From NCBI GenBank assembly GCA_029778535.1, contig JAKOQB010000144.1, forward strand, positions 1 to 64,000: a DNA stretch of 64,000 nt, read 5' to 3'. Below, piece by piece: positions 1 to 9,163 of the stretch. Both the position numbers and the translations under genes were made by a program. Origin of the DNA: Pseudomonadota bacterium. GTDB taxonomy: Bacteria; Pseudomonadota; Gammaproteobacteria; Burkholderiales; Burkholderiaceae_F. The first letter of the stretch is position 1, and each line of letters opens with the position of its first letter. The notes under the pieces are model-generated. The model saw nothing but the letters and a program-made list of their open reading frames with translations. It was not told the origin of the DNA and ran no database searches.

Positions 1-764
1 CGCGCATCGAGGCCGGCCAGCCCACGGTCTGCTCCGAGACCTGCGTCGGCCGCATCCGCTACCTCGGTGTGCTGCTCTATGACGCCGACCGCATCGAGCA
101 GGCCGCGGCGGTGGAGAACGAGAAGAACCTGTACGACGCGCAGTTGTCGATCTTCCTCGACCCGAACGATCCCGAGGTGATCGCGCAGGCGCTGCGCGAC
201 GGCGTGCCGCAGGCGTGGCTCGACGCGGCGAAGAACTCGCCCGTGTACAAGATGGCGGTCGACTGGCGCGTCGCGCTGCCGCTGCACCCCGAGTACCGCA
301 CGCTGCCGATGGTCTGGTACATCCCGCCGCTGTCGCCGGTGCAGGCGCGCGTCGAGGCCGGCGCGATCGAATGGACCGGCGAGCTGCCGAACGTCAAGAG
401 CCTGCGCATTCCGCTCAAGTACCTCGCGAACCTGCTGACCGCCGGTGACGAGGCGCCGGTGGCGCGCGCGCTGGAGCGGATGCTGGCGATGCGCATCTTC
501 ATGCGCGGTCGCCATGTCGACGGGGTCGACCGTCCCGAAGTTCTGCAGCAGGCTGGGCTCAACCAGGCGCTGGTCGAGGACATGTACAGGATCATGGCGA
601 TCGCCAACTACGAGGATCGCTTCGTGATCCCGACCACGCACCGCGAATACGCGGAAGACGCGTTCGACCTGAAGGGCTCGTGCGGCTTCACGTTCGGCAA
701 CCAGGCCAAGCCGAGCCTGTTCGGTTCGAAGCGCAAGGTCATCCCGATCAAGGAGGCGGCATGA
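1..764 (+). CDS. narH: Respiratory nitrate reductase beta subunit NarH, C-terminal part (truncated at window start)
   Basis: Open frame from base 3: RIEAGQPTVCSETCVGRIRYLGVLLYDADRIE...; Cys motif and C-terminus typical of NarH; followed by narJ and narI. Confidence 0.95.
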   Translation, partial: RIEAGQPTVCSETCVGRIRYLGVLLYDADRIEQAAAVENEKNLYDAQLSIFLDPNDPEVIAQALRDGVPQAWLDAAKNSPVYKMAVDWRVALPLHPEYRTLPMVWYIPPLSPVQARVEAGAIEWTGELPNVKSLRIPLKYLANLLTAGDEAPVARALERMLAMRIFMRGRHVDGVDRPEVLQQAGLNQALVEDMYRIMAIANYEDRFVIPTTHREYAEDAFDLKGSCGFTFGNQAKPSLFGSKRKVIPIKEAA

Positions 765-1420
765 ACGTCGGTTATCGGGCGCTCGCCGAACTGCTCGACT
801 ATCCGTCCGAGCAGTTGCAGTCGAACCTCGGCGAGGTCGAGGCCGCGCTTTCGTCGCTGGGCGATTCGACGGCCCGCGCGGTCGCGCCGCTGCTCGCGCA
901 CCTGCGCGGCGGCGACCTGCTCGACCTGCAGGAGGCGTACATCGAGACCTTCGATCGCGGCCGCCGGACGTCGCTGAACCTGTTCGAGCACGTGCACGGC
1001 GATTCGCGCGACCGCGGGCAGGCGATGGTCGATCTGCTGACGATGTACCGAGCGGTCGGTCTCGAGCTCAGTACCGAGCAGCTGCCCGACTACCTGCCGG
1101 CGTTCCTCGAGTACGTGTCGCTGCTCGACGCGGCCGGCGCGCGCGAGCAACTGGCAGAGATCGCGCACATCCTGCAGTCGATCCGCGCCGCGCTCGCGCG
1201 GCGCGACAGCGCGTACACCGGCGCGTTCGATGCGCTGCTGGCGCTCGCCGGCGAGGTTGCGACGACCGAACCCGGCGATGTGGAGGACGACACCACGTTT
1301 GCCGCGATCGACGCCGCGTGGGTCGACGCGCCGGTCACGTTCCTCGGCGCCGAAGCGCCGTGCGGCACGCCGCGCCAGCCGGCCGAACAAGCGATCCAAA
1401 TCCATCGGAGAGCCGCATGA
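761..1420 (+). CDS. narJ: Nitrate reductase molybdenum cofactor assembly chaperone NarJ
   Basis: ATG at 761 overlaps narH stop; MNVGYRALAELLDYPSEQLQ... ETFDRGRRTSLNLFEHVHGDSRDRGQAM typical NarJ/TorD family. Confidence 0.95.
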   Translation: MNVGYRALAELLDYPSEQLQSNLGEVEAALSSLGDSTARAVAPLLAHLRGGDLLDLQEAYIETFDRGRRTSLNLFEHVHGDSRDRGQAMVDLLTMYRAVGLELSTEQLPDYLPAFLEYVSLLDAAGAREQLAEIAHILQSIRAALARRDSAYTGAFDALLALAGEVATTEPGDVEDDTTFAAIDAAWVDAPVTFLGAEAPCGTPRQPAEQAIQIHRRAA

Positions 1421-2103
1421 ATTCGCTCAATACCCTCCTGTTCGGTGTCTACCCGTACGTCTGCCTCGCCATCTTCTTCATCGGCAGCCTGATTCGCTTC
1501 GACCGCGAGCCGTATACGTGGCGCTCGGAGTCGAGCCAGATGCTGCGCACCGGGCAGCTGCGGCTGGGGTCGAACCTGTTCCACATCGGCATCCTCGGCA
1601 TCTTCTTCGGCCACCTGTTCGGCCTGCTGACGCCGATCCCGGTCTGGCACGCGATCGGCGTCGAGGCGCCGGCCAAGCAGATGCTGGCGATCGTCGCCGG
1701 CGGCATCTTCGGCTTCACGATGCTGATCGGAATCCTGATCCTGATGCACCGGCGCTTCACCGAGCCGCGCATCCGCGCCACCACGACGTCGATGGACTGG
1801 GTCGTGCTGTGGCTGCTCGCGATCCAGCTCGCGCTCGGCTTGTTCTCGCTGACGGTCTCGTGGCAGCACCGCGAAGGCGCGGAGATGATCAAGCTGATGA
1901 CCTGGGCGCAGCACATCGTCACGCTGCGGACCGACGCCGCCATTTACGTCGCCGACGTGGCGCCGGTGTTCAAGCTGCATTTGCTGCTCGGCATGACGAT
2001 CTTCCTGGTGTTCCCGTTCTCCCGCCTGGTGCACATCTGGAGCGGGTTCGGCGCGCTCGCCTACCTCGGCCGCGCCTACCAGGTCGTGCGGACGCGGCGA
2101 TGA
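1417..2103 (+). CDS. narI: Respiratory nitrate reductase gamma subunit NarI (cytochrome b)
   Basis: ATG at 1417 overlaps narJ stop; MNSLNTLLFGVYPYVCLAIFFIGSLIRFDREPYTWRSESSQML. Confidence 0.95.
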   Translation: MNSLNTLLFGVYPYVCLAIFFIGSLIRFDREPYTWRSESSQMLRTGQLRLGSNLFHIGILGIFFGHLFGLLTPIPVWHAIGVEAPAKQMLAIVAGGIFGFTMLIGILILMHRRFTEPRIRATTTSMDWVVLWLLAIQLALGLFSLTVSWQHREGAEMIKLMTWAQHIVTLRTDAAIYVADVAPVFKLHLLLGMTIFLVFPFSRLVHIWSGFGALAYLGRAYQVVRTRR

Positions 2104-2732
2104 CGGTCAACCTGCGTGCGATCCGCGGCCGACTGCTGGCGCGCGCCGGCGCGCTCGGCATCGCGGGCGAGTCGGAGGAGGCGATCATCGATGCGCTGCT
2201 CGAACGCGAGGTGAATGTCGAGCCGCCGACGGACGAAGAGTGCCGCGCGTTCCACGCGGCGCATCCGGACGCGTTTCGTGCCGGCGCACTGATCGAGGCC
2301 GATCACATCCTGTTCGCCGCGCGCGAGGATGCGCATCGGTCGGCGCTGCGCGACTTCGCGCAGCAGAAGCTCGCGCTGCTCCAGCACGGCGAGATCGACT
2401 TCGCCGATGCCGCGAAACAATGGTCGAACTGCCCGTCGGCCGCGGTCGGCGGCAATCTCGGGCAACTGACGCGCGAGCAGGTCGTGCCCGAGTTCTGGCA
2501 GGCGCTGGAAGAGTTCGGCGCCACCGGCATCGTGCCGCAGCCGGTCGAAACGCGCTTCGGCCTGCACATCGTGCGCGTGTCGCGCCGCGTGCCGGGCGAG
2601 CCGCTGCCGTACCAATTGGTCGCCGAGCGCATCGCCGCGCACCTGGCCGAGCACCGGCTGCGCGTCGCGCTGCGCGACTACGCGCATGCGCTGCTGCACG
2701 AAAGCCTCGAGGCGCAGTCGCACGCGCACTGA
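2100..2732 (+). CDS. Parvulin-type peptidylprolyl isomerase (PpiC/NifM-like)
   Basis: ADHILFAAREDA...LLQHGEIDFADAAKQWSNCPSAAVGGNLGQLTREQVVPEFWQAL, rotamase motif; overlaps narI stop. Confidence 0.85.
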   Translation: MTVNLRAIRGRLLARAGALGIAGESEEAIIDALLEREVNVEPPTDEECRAFHAAHPDAFRAGALIEADHILFAAREDAHRSALRDFAQQKLALLQHGEIDFADAAKQWSNCPSAAVGGNLGQLTREQVVPEFWQALEEFGATGIVPQPVETRFGLHIVRVSRRVPGEPLPYQLVAERIAAHLAEHRLRVALRDYAHALLHESLEAQSHAH

Positions 2733-2790
2733 ATCACGCCGGCGGGCGCGGCGGGCACGCTTCGTCTCGGACGATCGACGAGAGCGGCAA

Positions 2791-2822
2791 TAAAAAAAGG
2801 CGCCCCGCGCGGCGCGCGGGGC
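2791..2822 (-). terminator. Rho-independent terminator for minus-strand transcription
   Basis: GCCCCGCGC-GGC-GCGCGGGGC hairpin (2802-2822) followed on the minus strand by a 7-T tract. Confidence 0.7.
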
Positions 2823-2879
2823 GAAACACCAACATGTGAAAACCGAAAGACCTGCGCCGTCGATGCGCCGCGCCGACAC

Positions 2880-3038
2880 TCAGCGCTGAGGCACGGAAGG
2901 CGCCGCCTTCAAGGCGCTGTCGGCGCAAGGCTCCAACCCCCGCGTTGCCCCCTTGGCCGAGCCCGCCGACAGCGCCAGGACAAGCACTGCAATCGCAAAT
3001 AGCCAGCCGGCGCCGATGTTTCGCTTGTCGATCCTCAT
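2880..3038 (-). CDS. Small exported peptide candidate (52 aa, signal-peptide-like N-terminus)
   Basis: MRIDKRNIGAGWLFAIAVLVLALSAGSAKGA...; good upstream SD (caggaggtgctgATG); terminator immediately downstream. Confidence 0.5.
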   Translation of the reverse strand: MRIDKRNIGAGWLFAIAVLVLALSAGSAKGATRGLEPCADSALKAAPSVPQR

Positions 3039-3232
3039 CAGCACCTCCTGCAGGCCTCGATGCATGTCGCGATACCGCCTTCAGGCTATGCGATGCACAT
3101 CTCGTGCCAGCCTGCGAGAACCCTTGCAACTCAATGCTTTGGTGCGGGCCCAGGCCGCTCCCGCCCGCCAGATGTAAAGCGCGTCGACACTTACATTTCC
3201 GGTCCAGTCATCGGGAATCGGGACGGTCCGGC

Positions 3233-3246
3233 TTGATGAGGCTCAA
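3233..3246. promoter_or_regulatory. FNR/DNR-like box
   Basis: TTGATgaggCTCAA, 9 of 10 matches to TTGAT-N4-ATCAA; upstream of the nitronate monooxygenase-ubiUVT run. Confidence 0.5.
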
Positions 3247-3436
3247 GGAATCCCGGCGCATTGGCGTTCACACTCGCGCGACTATTTGTCCGGCCCGGCG
3301 CGCGACGCCGGTGGCCGGTGGTCGGGCGCGATCGCCGCGCCGGGGCTTGCTTGAACCGCAGCCCGCCTCAACCTTTCATGGTTCCGATGCCTGATCGCTC
3401 CTGCAAGACTGTGGCGCGTTTCGCGCAGGTGGCCGC

Positions 3437-4672
3437 ATGATCGCGACCGACCCGCCCGCCTTGAGCCTCGCCGGCCGCGAGCTTCTGCCGATCGTCCAGG
3501 GCGGCATGGGTGTCGGCGTGTCAGCGCACCGGCTCGCCGGCGCGGTAGCGGCGTGCAACGCGGTCGGCACGCTGTCGTCGGTCGACCTGCGCCGTCACCA
3601 TCCGGACCTGATGGCGCGCGCCCAGCACTTCGGCCCCGGCGCGAAGGAAGCGATCAATGCCGCGAACCTCGAGGCGCTCGAACGCGAGATCGGCGCCGCG
3701 CGCGAGATCGCGCAGGGGCGCGGCCTGCTCGCGGTCAACGTGATGCGCGCGGTGGCCGAATACGCGCCCTACATCCGCCGCGCGTGCGAGAACGGCATCG
3801 ACGCGGTCGTGGTCGGCGCCGGGCTGCCGCTCGACCTGCCGGAACTGTGCGCGGACTTTCCGCGCGTCGCGCTGGTGCCGATCCTGTCGGATGCGCGCGG
3901 CATCGCGCTGATCATGAAGAAATGGGAGCGCAAGGGACGGCTGCCCGACGCGATCGTGATCGAGCATCCCAGGCTCGCCGGCGGCCACCTCGGCGCGGCG
4001 AAGATCGAGGACCTCGCCGATCCGCGCTTCGACTTCGAGAACGTGATCCCCGAGGCGCGCGCGCTCTTGCGCGCGATGGGCGCGGAAGAACGCGTGCCGC
4101 TGATTCCCGCCGGCGGCATCAACACGCCGCAACGCGTGCGCGAGCTGTTCGCGCTCGGCGCCGCCGCGGTGCAGGTCGGCACCGCATTCGCCGTCACGCA
4201 GGAAGGCGACGCGGATCCGGAATTCAAGCGCGTGCTCGCGGAGGCGAAGCCGGAGGACATCGTCGAATTCGTCAGCGTCGCCGGCCTGCCGGCGCGCGCG
4301 GTGAAGACGCCGTGGCTGGAGCGGTATCTGAGCCTGGCATCGAAGCTGCAGGCCAAGGTCGCCGAGCGCGGCCGCGGCAAGTCGCGCTGCACGCTGGCGT
4401 TCGACTGCCTGGCGCAATGCGGGCTGCGCGACGGCATCGCCAAGTTCGGCCAGTTCTGCATCGACAATCAGCTCGCCGCCGCGCTGCGCGGCGACGTGAA
4501 GCACGGGCTGTTCTTCCGCGGCGCGGGCAAGCTGCCGTTCGGGTCGCAGATCCGCTCGGTGCGCGAGCTGATCGCTTTCCTGCTCGACAAGCCTCTGGCG
4601 GAGATCGCCGCGGCGGGCCAGAAGGTCAGCGACAAGGTCAGCGCGCTGCTGGCCGAACCCGTTGCCGCATGA
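3437..4672 (+). CDS. Nitronate monooxygenase / 2-nitropropane dioxygenase family flavoprotein
   Basis: LPIVQGGMGVGVSAHRLAGAVA...PLIPAGGINTPQRVRELFALGAAAVQVGTAFAVTQE. Confidence 0.85.
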   Translation: MIATDPPALSLAGRELLPIVQGGMGVGVSAHRLAGAVAACNAVGTLSSVDLRRHHPDLMARAQHFGPGAKEAINAANLEALEREIGAAREIAQGRGLLAVNVMRAVAEYAPYIRRACENGIDAVVVGAGLPLDLPELCADFPRVALVPILSDARGIALIMKKWERKGRLPDAIVIEHPRLAGGHLGAAKIEDLADPRFDFENVIPEARALLRAMGAEERVPLIPAGGINTPQRVRELFALGAAAVQVGTAFAVTQEGDADPEFKRVLAEAKPEDIVEFVSVAGLPARAVKTPWLERYLSLASKLQAKVAERGRGKSRCTLAFDCLAQCGLRDGIAKFGQFCIDNQLAAALRGDVKHGLFFRGAGKLPFGSQIRSVRELIAFLLDKPLAEIAAAGQKVSDKVSALLAEPVAA

Positions 4673-4730
4673 CCGCGCACAGCCGCTCCGAAGCGGTCAT
4701 CCCAAAGCGCGCAGCGCGGCGGGTAGCCGC

Positions 4731-5753
4731 ATGACCGCCGCCGCGCTGCGCAAGCCGGAACTGGTCTGCCCGGCAGGTTCGCTGCGCGCGCTGACGGTCG
4801 CGATCGATGCCGGCGCCGACGCGGTCTACATGGGGCTCAAAGACGCCACCAACGCGCGCAACTTCGCCGGGCTGAACTTCGACCTGTCCGCCACGCGCGA
4901 GGGCATCCGCTACGCGCACACACGCGGGCGCAAGGTGCTGATGGCGCTGAACACGTTCGCCGACGCGCGCGACCCTTCCCCCTGGATGCGCGCGGTCGAC
5001 GTCGCCGCGGACCTCGGCATCGACGCGCTGATCCTGGCCGACATCGCGGTGATGGCGTATGCGGCGCGCACGCACCCGGGCCTGCGGCTGCACCTGTCGG
5101 TGCAGGCGTCGGCGACCAACCACGAGGCGATCGAGTTCTACCGCGCGCACTACGGCGTCCAGCGCGCGGTGCTGCCGCGCGTGCTCACGCTGTCGCAGGT
5201 CGCGCACGTGATCCGCAACTCCAAGGTCGAGATCGAGGTGTTCGGCTTCGGCAGCCTGTGCGTGATGGTCGAGGGGCGCTGCATTCTCTCGTCGTACGCG
5301 ACCGGGCAATCACCGAACAACTTCGGCGCCTGTTCGCCCGCGGCGCACGTGCGCTGGATCGAGAACGCCGACCACAGCGTCGATGCACGCCTCAACGGCA
5401 TTCAGATCAACCATTTCGCCCCCGACGAGGCGCGCGCGTACCCGACCGTGTGCAAAGGGCGCTTCGAAGTCGACGGCGAGGTCGGCCACGCGATCGAGGA
5501 GCCGACGAGCCTGAACACGCTGCCGATCCTGCCCGAGCTGATGGCCGCCGGGGTGGCCGCGATCAAGATCGAAGGGCGCCAGCGCAGCCCCGCGTACGTC
5601 GAGCAGGTAACGCGCGTGTGGCGCGCGGCGATCGACGCCTGCTACGCGCAGCCGGCGCGCTTCTCGCCGCAGCCGGCGTGGACCGCAGCGCTCGGGCGGC
5701 TCGCCGAAGGCCAGCAGCACACGCTCGGAGCCTACAGCCGGCCATGGAAATAA
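4731..5753 (+). CDS. ubiU: Peptidase U32 family, O2-independent ubiquinone hydroxylation protein UbiU
   Basis: PELVCPAGSLRALTVAIDAGADAVYMGLKDATNARNFAGLNF...GSLCVMVEGRCILSSY with Fe-S cysteines; followed by ubiV and ubiT. Confidence 0.9.
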   Translation: MTAAALRKPELVCPAGSLRALTVAIDAGADAVYMGLKDATNARNFAGLNFDLSATREGIRYAHTRGRKVLMALNTFADARDPSPWMRAVDVAADLGIDALILADIAVMAYAARTHPGLRLHLSVQASATNHEAIEFYRAHYGVQRAVLPRVLTLSQVAHVIRNSKVEIEVFGFGSLCVMVEGRCILSSYATGQSPNNFGACSPAAHVRWIENADHSVDARLNGIQINHFAPDEARAYPTVCKGRFEVDGEVGHAIEEPTSLNTLPILPELMAAGVAAIKIEGRQRSPAYVEQVTRVWRAAIDACYAQPARFSPQPAWTAALGRLAEGQQHTLGAYSRPWK

Positions 5754-5760
5754 ACCGCTT

Positions 5761-5836
5761 CCATCGTCGCCCCGGCGAAGGCCGGGGCCTAATTGTCGGC
5801 ACCGCAAATTGGGTCCCGGCCTGCGCCGGGACGACG
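5761..5836. repeat. Dispersed intergenic palindromic repeat pair
   Basis: CGTCGCCCCGGCGAAGGCCGGGGCC ... GGGTCCCGGCCTGCGCCGGGACGACG. Confidence 0.75.
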
Positions 5837-5858
5837 CCTGCCCACGAGCTTTGCAGCG

Positions 5859-6770
5859 ATGTTTGATACCGCGCACTTCCGCATCAGCGTCGGCCCGCTG
5901 CTGTACTACTGGTCGCGCCGCGCGCTGACCGAGTTCTACGCGCGCGTGGCCGAATCGGCTGCGCACACGGTCTATCTGGGCGAGATCGTCTGCTCGCGCC
6001 GGCACGAGATGAAGGTCGACGACTGGATTTCGCTCGCGCGCGACCTCGCGTCCGCCGGCAAGGAAGTCGTGCTGAGCGGCCAGGCGCTGATCGAGTCCGA
6101 AGCCGAGCTGCGCGCGCTGCACCGCTTCACCGACAGCGGCGAATTCCTGGTCGAAGCCAACGACACCGCCGCCGCGCAGGCGATCGCCGGGCGGCCGTTC
6201 GTGATCGGCCCGCACGTCAACGTGTACAGCGCGCCGGCGCTCGACGAGTTCGCGCAGTTGGGCGCGATGCGCTGGGTGCCGCCGCTCGAGCTGCCGCTCG
6301 ACGCGATCGCGGCGGTGAATCCACCGACGCGCACGCCGCCGCTCGAGACCGAGGTGTTCGCGTTCGGCCGCATGCCGCTCGCGTTCTCCGCGCGCTGCTT
6401 CACCGCGCGCCACTACGGCCGCAACCGCGACGAGTGCGAGTTCCGCTGCCTCGATCACCCGGACGGACTGGTGCTGAAGACGCAGGAAGGCGAACCTTTC
6501 CTGACGCTGAACGGGCTGCAGACGCAGTCGGCGCGCGTGCAGTGCCTGATCCCGTGGCGCGACGCGCTGCTCGCAGCCAATGTGCGGCGCCTGCGGCTGT
6601 CGCCGATCGCGCAGCACTTCGAGCGGGTGATCGACGCGTTCGACCGCGCGTTCAATCGCGGCGCCGATGCGGAAGCCACGCTTGCCGAACTGATCGAGCT
6701 GGGACTGCCCGGCGCGCCGGCCGACGGCTATGCGCACCGCCATCCCGGATTCGAATGGAGCCACGTGTGA
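5859..6770 (+). CDS. ubiV: Peptidase U32 family protein UbiV
   Basis: FRISVGPLLYYWSRRALTEFYARVAESAAHTVYLGEIVCSRRHEMKVDDW...; downstream of ubiU. Confidence 0.9.
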   Translation: MFDTAHFRISVGPLLYYWSRRALTEFYARVAESAAHTVYLGEIVCSRRHEMKVDDWISLARDLASAGKEVVLSGQALIESEAELRALHRFTDSGEFLVEANDTAAAQAIAGRPFVIGPHVNVYSAPALDEFAQLGAMRWVPPLELPLDAIAAVNPPTRTPPLETEVFAFGRMPLAFSARCFTARHYGRNRDECEFRCLDHPDGLVLKTQEGEPFLTLNGLQTQSARVQCLIPWRDALLAANVRRLRLSPIAQHFERVIDAFDRAFNRGADAEATLAELIELGLPGAPADGYAHRHPGFEWSHV

Positions 6771-7213
6771 ACCCGACCTTGCCGCCGCTGCCCGCCCCGC
6801 CCGACGCGGTGCGCCGGCTGATCGAACGGCTGCCGATCGAGCCGCCGTCGTTCGTGCTGGCGCAGGTTCTCAATCGCGTGCTGTTGCGGCGGCTCGACGC
6901 CGATGCGCGCGCGGCGCTCGCGAACCGCTGCGTCGAGGTGCACATCAGCGACTTCGGCGTGCGCATGCGGCTTGCGCTCGGCGCGCGCGGCTTCGCGCTC
7001 GCGCCGCGCAGAGCGGAGGTCGCACTGCGGGTGAGCGCGACCGCCTCCGCGTTCTGGCGCATGGCCAGCGGCGAGGAGGACGCCGACACGCTGTTCTTCG
7101 AGCGCGCGCTCGTGATCGAAGGCGACACCGAATTCGGACTCCTGCTGAAGAACACCCTCGACGCGATCGGGCCTTTGGTGCCGGCGTTCCTGCGACAATC
7201 GTCGCGGAAATGA
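6767..7213 (+). CDS. ubiT: SCP2 sterol-binding domain accessory factor UbiT
   Basis: GTG start overlapping ubiV; LNRVLLRRLDADARAALANRCVEVHISDFGVRMRLAL; SCP2-like; ubiUVT synteny. Confidence 0.85.
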   Translation: MNPTLPPLPAPPDAVRRLIERLPIEPPSFVLAQVLNRVLLRRLDADARAALANRCVEVHISDFGVRMRLALGARGFALAPRRAEVALRVSATASAFWRMASGEEDADTLFFERALVIEGDTEFGLLLKNTLDAIGPLVPAFLRQSSRK

Positions 7214-8640
7214 CGCAAGGCGCATCGCAATCCCGTCCCGACTCCCACGCCGTTCGGGCTGAGGTATCGAAGCCCGAACCCGCGCATCCTGCCCCTTCGA
7301 TACCTCAGGGCAGGGTCGAATCCGCGCTCGTTGCCCCTTCGTTACCTCAGGGCGAACGGAAACGAGCAGCGGCGCTTCCGCTCGTCGAGGAGCGCTTTTT
7401 CCCCGCTGCAACGACTTCGCTGCGCTGGCTGCTCGCCGCGCCGCACCGGCTGTACTTCTTCTTCGGCATGCTCGGCCTGAGTACGGCGTCGCTGTGGTGG
7501 CTGGTACAGATCGCCGCGCGCACCACGGGGCATCCGCCCACGCTCGAACTGCCGCCGGCGTGGCTGCACGGCTGGCTGATGCTCAACGCTTTCCTGCCTT
7601 TCTTCATGTTCGGGTTCCTGTTCACCGCGGGACCGAAGTGGCTGAACGTGACTGCGCCGTCGGCGCGCGACGTGCTGAGGCCGGGCCTGCTCGCGCTCGC
7701 GGCGTTCGTGCTCGCGCTGATCGGCGCGCATGCGAGCCTGCAACTGGTCGCGATCGGCGCGTTGCTGCTCGCCGTCGCGTGGAGTTTGCTGCTCGCGCGC
7801 TTCTACCGGCTGATCCGCGCCAGCCGCGTCAGGGATCAGGTGCACGCGCGGCTGGTGCTCGCGGCGTTCACGCTCGGAACGCTCGCGCACCTCGTATTCG
7901 CGGCCGGCGCCGCGCAGCTCGATCAGCGCTGGATCCACTCGGCCGAGATGCTGACGATCTGGTTCTTCGTCGCGCCGGTGTTCGTCACGGTCGCGCACCG
8001 GCTGATCCCGTTCTTCACCGCCAACGTGGTGCCGCTGCTCGATGCGTGGCGGCCGCTGTGGCTGCTGTGGACGTTCCTCGTGATCGTGGCCGGGCACGGC
8101 GTGCTGCCGGTGATCGCGATCCTTGGATCGTCGCCGTTCTTCAGCGCGCTGCGCGTGGCGTTCGACGCCGCCGGCGCGGCGCTTCTGTTCTTCGTCGCCT
8201 GGCGCTGGGGCGTGGTGCAGAGCCTGCGCAACCGCTTGCTGGCGATGCTGCACCTCGGGTTTCTGTGGCTCGGCATCGCGCTGGCGCTGTACGCGTGGAA
8301 CGCGGCGATGCTGCTGGCCGGCCTGCCGCAGGGATCGCTCGGGCTCGCGCCGCTGCACGCGCTGACGATGGGCTTCTTCGCCTCCACGATGCTGGCGATG
8401 GTCGCGCGCGTGACCGCCGGCCACAGCGGCCGCGCGCTGGTCGCCGACGACTTCACGTGGCTGCTGTACTGGACGCTGCAGGCCGCAGTGCTGGCGCGCC
8501 TGGGCGTCGATGCGTTTCCGTCGCAGTCGGTGTGGCTGACGCCGGCCGCGATCGCGCTGTGGTGCGCGGCGCTGCTGCCGTGGGCCGTGCGCAGCGCGCT
8601 GATCTATCTGCGGCCGCGCCCCGACGGCCGGCCCGGCTGA
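7210..8640 (+). CDS. nnrS: NnrS family membrane heme-Cu protein (NO-related)
   Basis: APHRLYFFFGMLGLSTASLWWLVQ...FLPFFMFGFLFTAGPKWLNV...MTIWFFVAPVFVTVAHRLIPFF; multi-TM. Confidence 0.85.
   Translation: MTQGASQSRPDSHAVRAEVSKPEPAHPAPSIPQGRVESALVAPSLPQGERKRAAALPLVEERFFPAATTSLRWLLAAPHRLYFFFGMLGLSTASLWWLVQIAARTTGHPPTLELPPAWLHGWLMLNAFLPFFMFGFLFTAGPKWLNVTAPSARDVLRPGLLALAAFVLALIGAHASLQLVAIGALLLAVAWSLLLARFYRLIRASRVRDQVHARLVLAAFTLGTLAHLVFAAGAAQLDQRWIHSAEMLTIWFFVAPVFVTVAHRLIPFFTANVVPLLDAWRPLWLLWTFLVIVAGHGVLPVIAILGSSPFFSALRVAFDAAGAALLFFVAWRWGVVQSLRNRLLAMLHLGFLWLGIALALYAWNAAMLLAGLPQGSLGLAPLHALTMGFFASTMLAMVARVTAGHSGRALVADDFTWLLYWTLQAAVLARLGVDAFPSQSVWLTPAAIALWCAALLPWAVRSALIYLRPRPDGRPG
7245..7365. repeat. 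Dispersed palindromic repeat copies read as the nnrS N-terminus
   Basis: GCTGAGGTATCGAAG..., CCCCTTCGATACCTCAGGGCAGG, CCCCTTCGTTACCTCAGGGCGAACGG: three related copies within about 110 bp. Confidence 0.75.
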
Positions 8641-8648
8641 ACGCGCTG

Positions 8649-9026
8649 ATGTACGCGACGCTGAAGGCGATCCACGTCGGCTGCGTAATCGCGAGCGGCG
8701 CCGGCTTCTTCGCGCGCGGGCTGCTGATGCTGGCCGGCTCGCCGCTGCTGAAGGCGCGCTTCGCGCGCGTGGCACCGCACATCGTCGATACGCTGCTGCT
8801 CGCCTCCGCGATCACGATGGCGGTGCTCGCGCACCTGGTGCCGACGCAGCAGCCGTGGCTGATGACGAAGATCATCGGGCTGGTCGTCTACATCGTGCTC
8901 GGCGCGATCGCGCTGCGGTACGGGCGCACGCGCGGCCAACGTACGCTCGCGTTCGCCGCCGCGCTGGCGACCTTCGCGTACATCGTCAGCGTGGCGCTGA
9001 CACGCTCGCCGCTGCTCGGGTTGTAG
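8649..9026 (+). CDS. SirB2 family small membrane protein
   Basis: LKAIHVGCVIASGAGFFARGLLMLAGSPLLKARFARVAPHIVDTLLLASAITMAVL. Confidence 0.75.
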   Translation: MYATLKAIHVGCVIASGAGFFARGLLMLAGSPLLKARFARVAPHIVDTLLLASAITMAVLAHLVPTQQPWLMTKIIGLVVYIVLGAIALRYGRTRGQRTLAFAAALATFAYIVSVALTRSPLLGL

Positions 9027-9163
9027 CGCCCTCCGACTCGCCTGTTCATGGCAGGCCGCTTGCCGCACTCGCGGGACGCAAACGCGCCTTCCATCGCGCA
9101 TCCGGTCCGTAGATTGATGCGTGCCGCAATCCTTTTGGTCAACATGAATCGAGGAGTCTGCAG

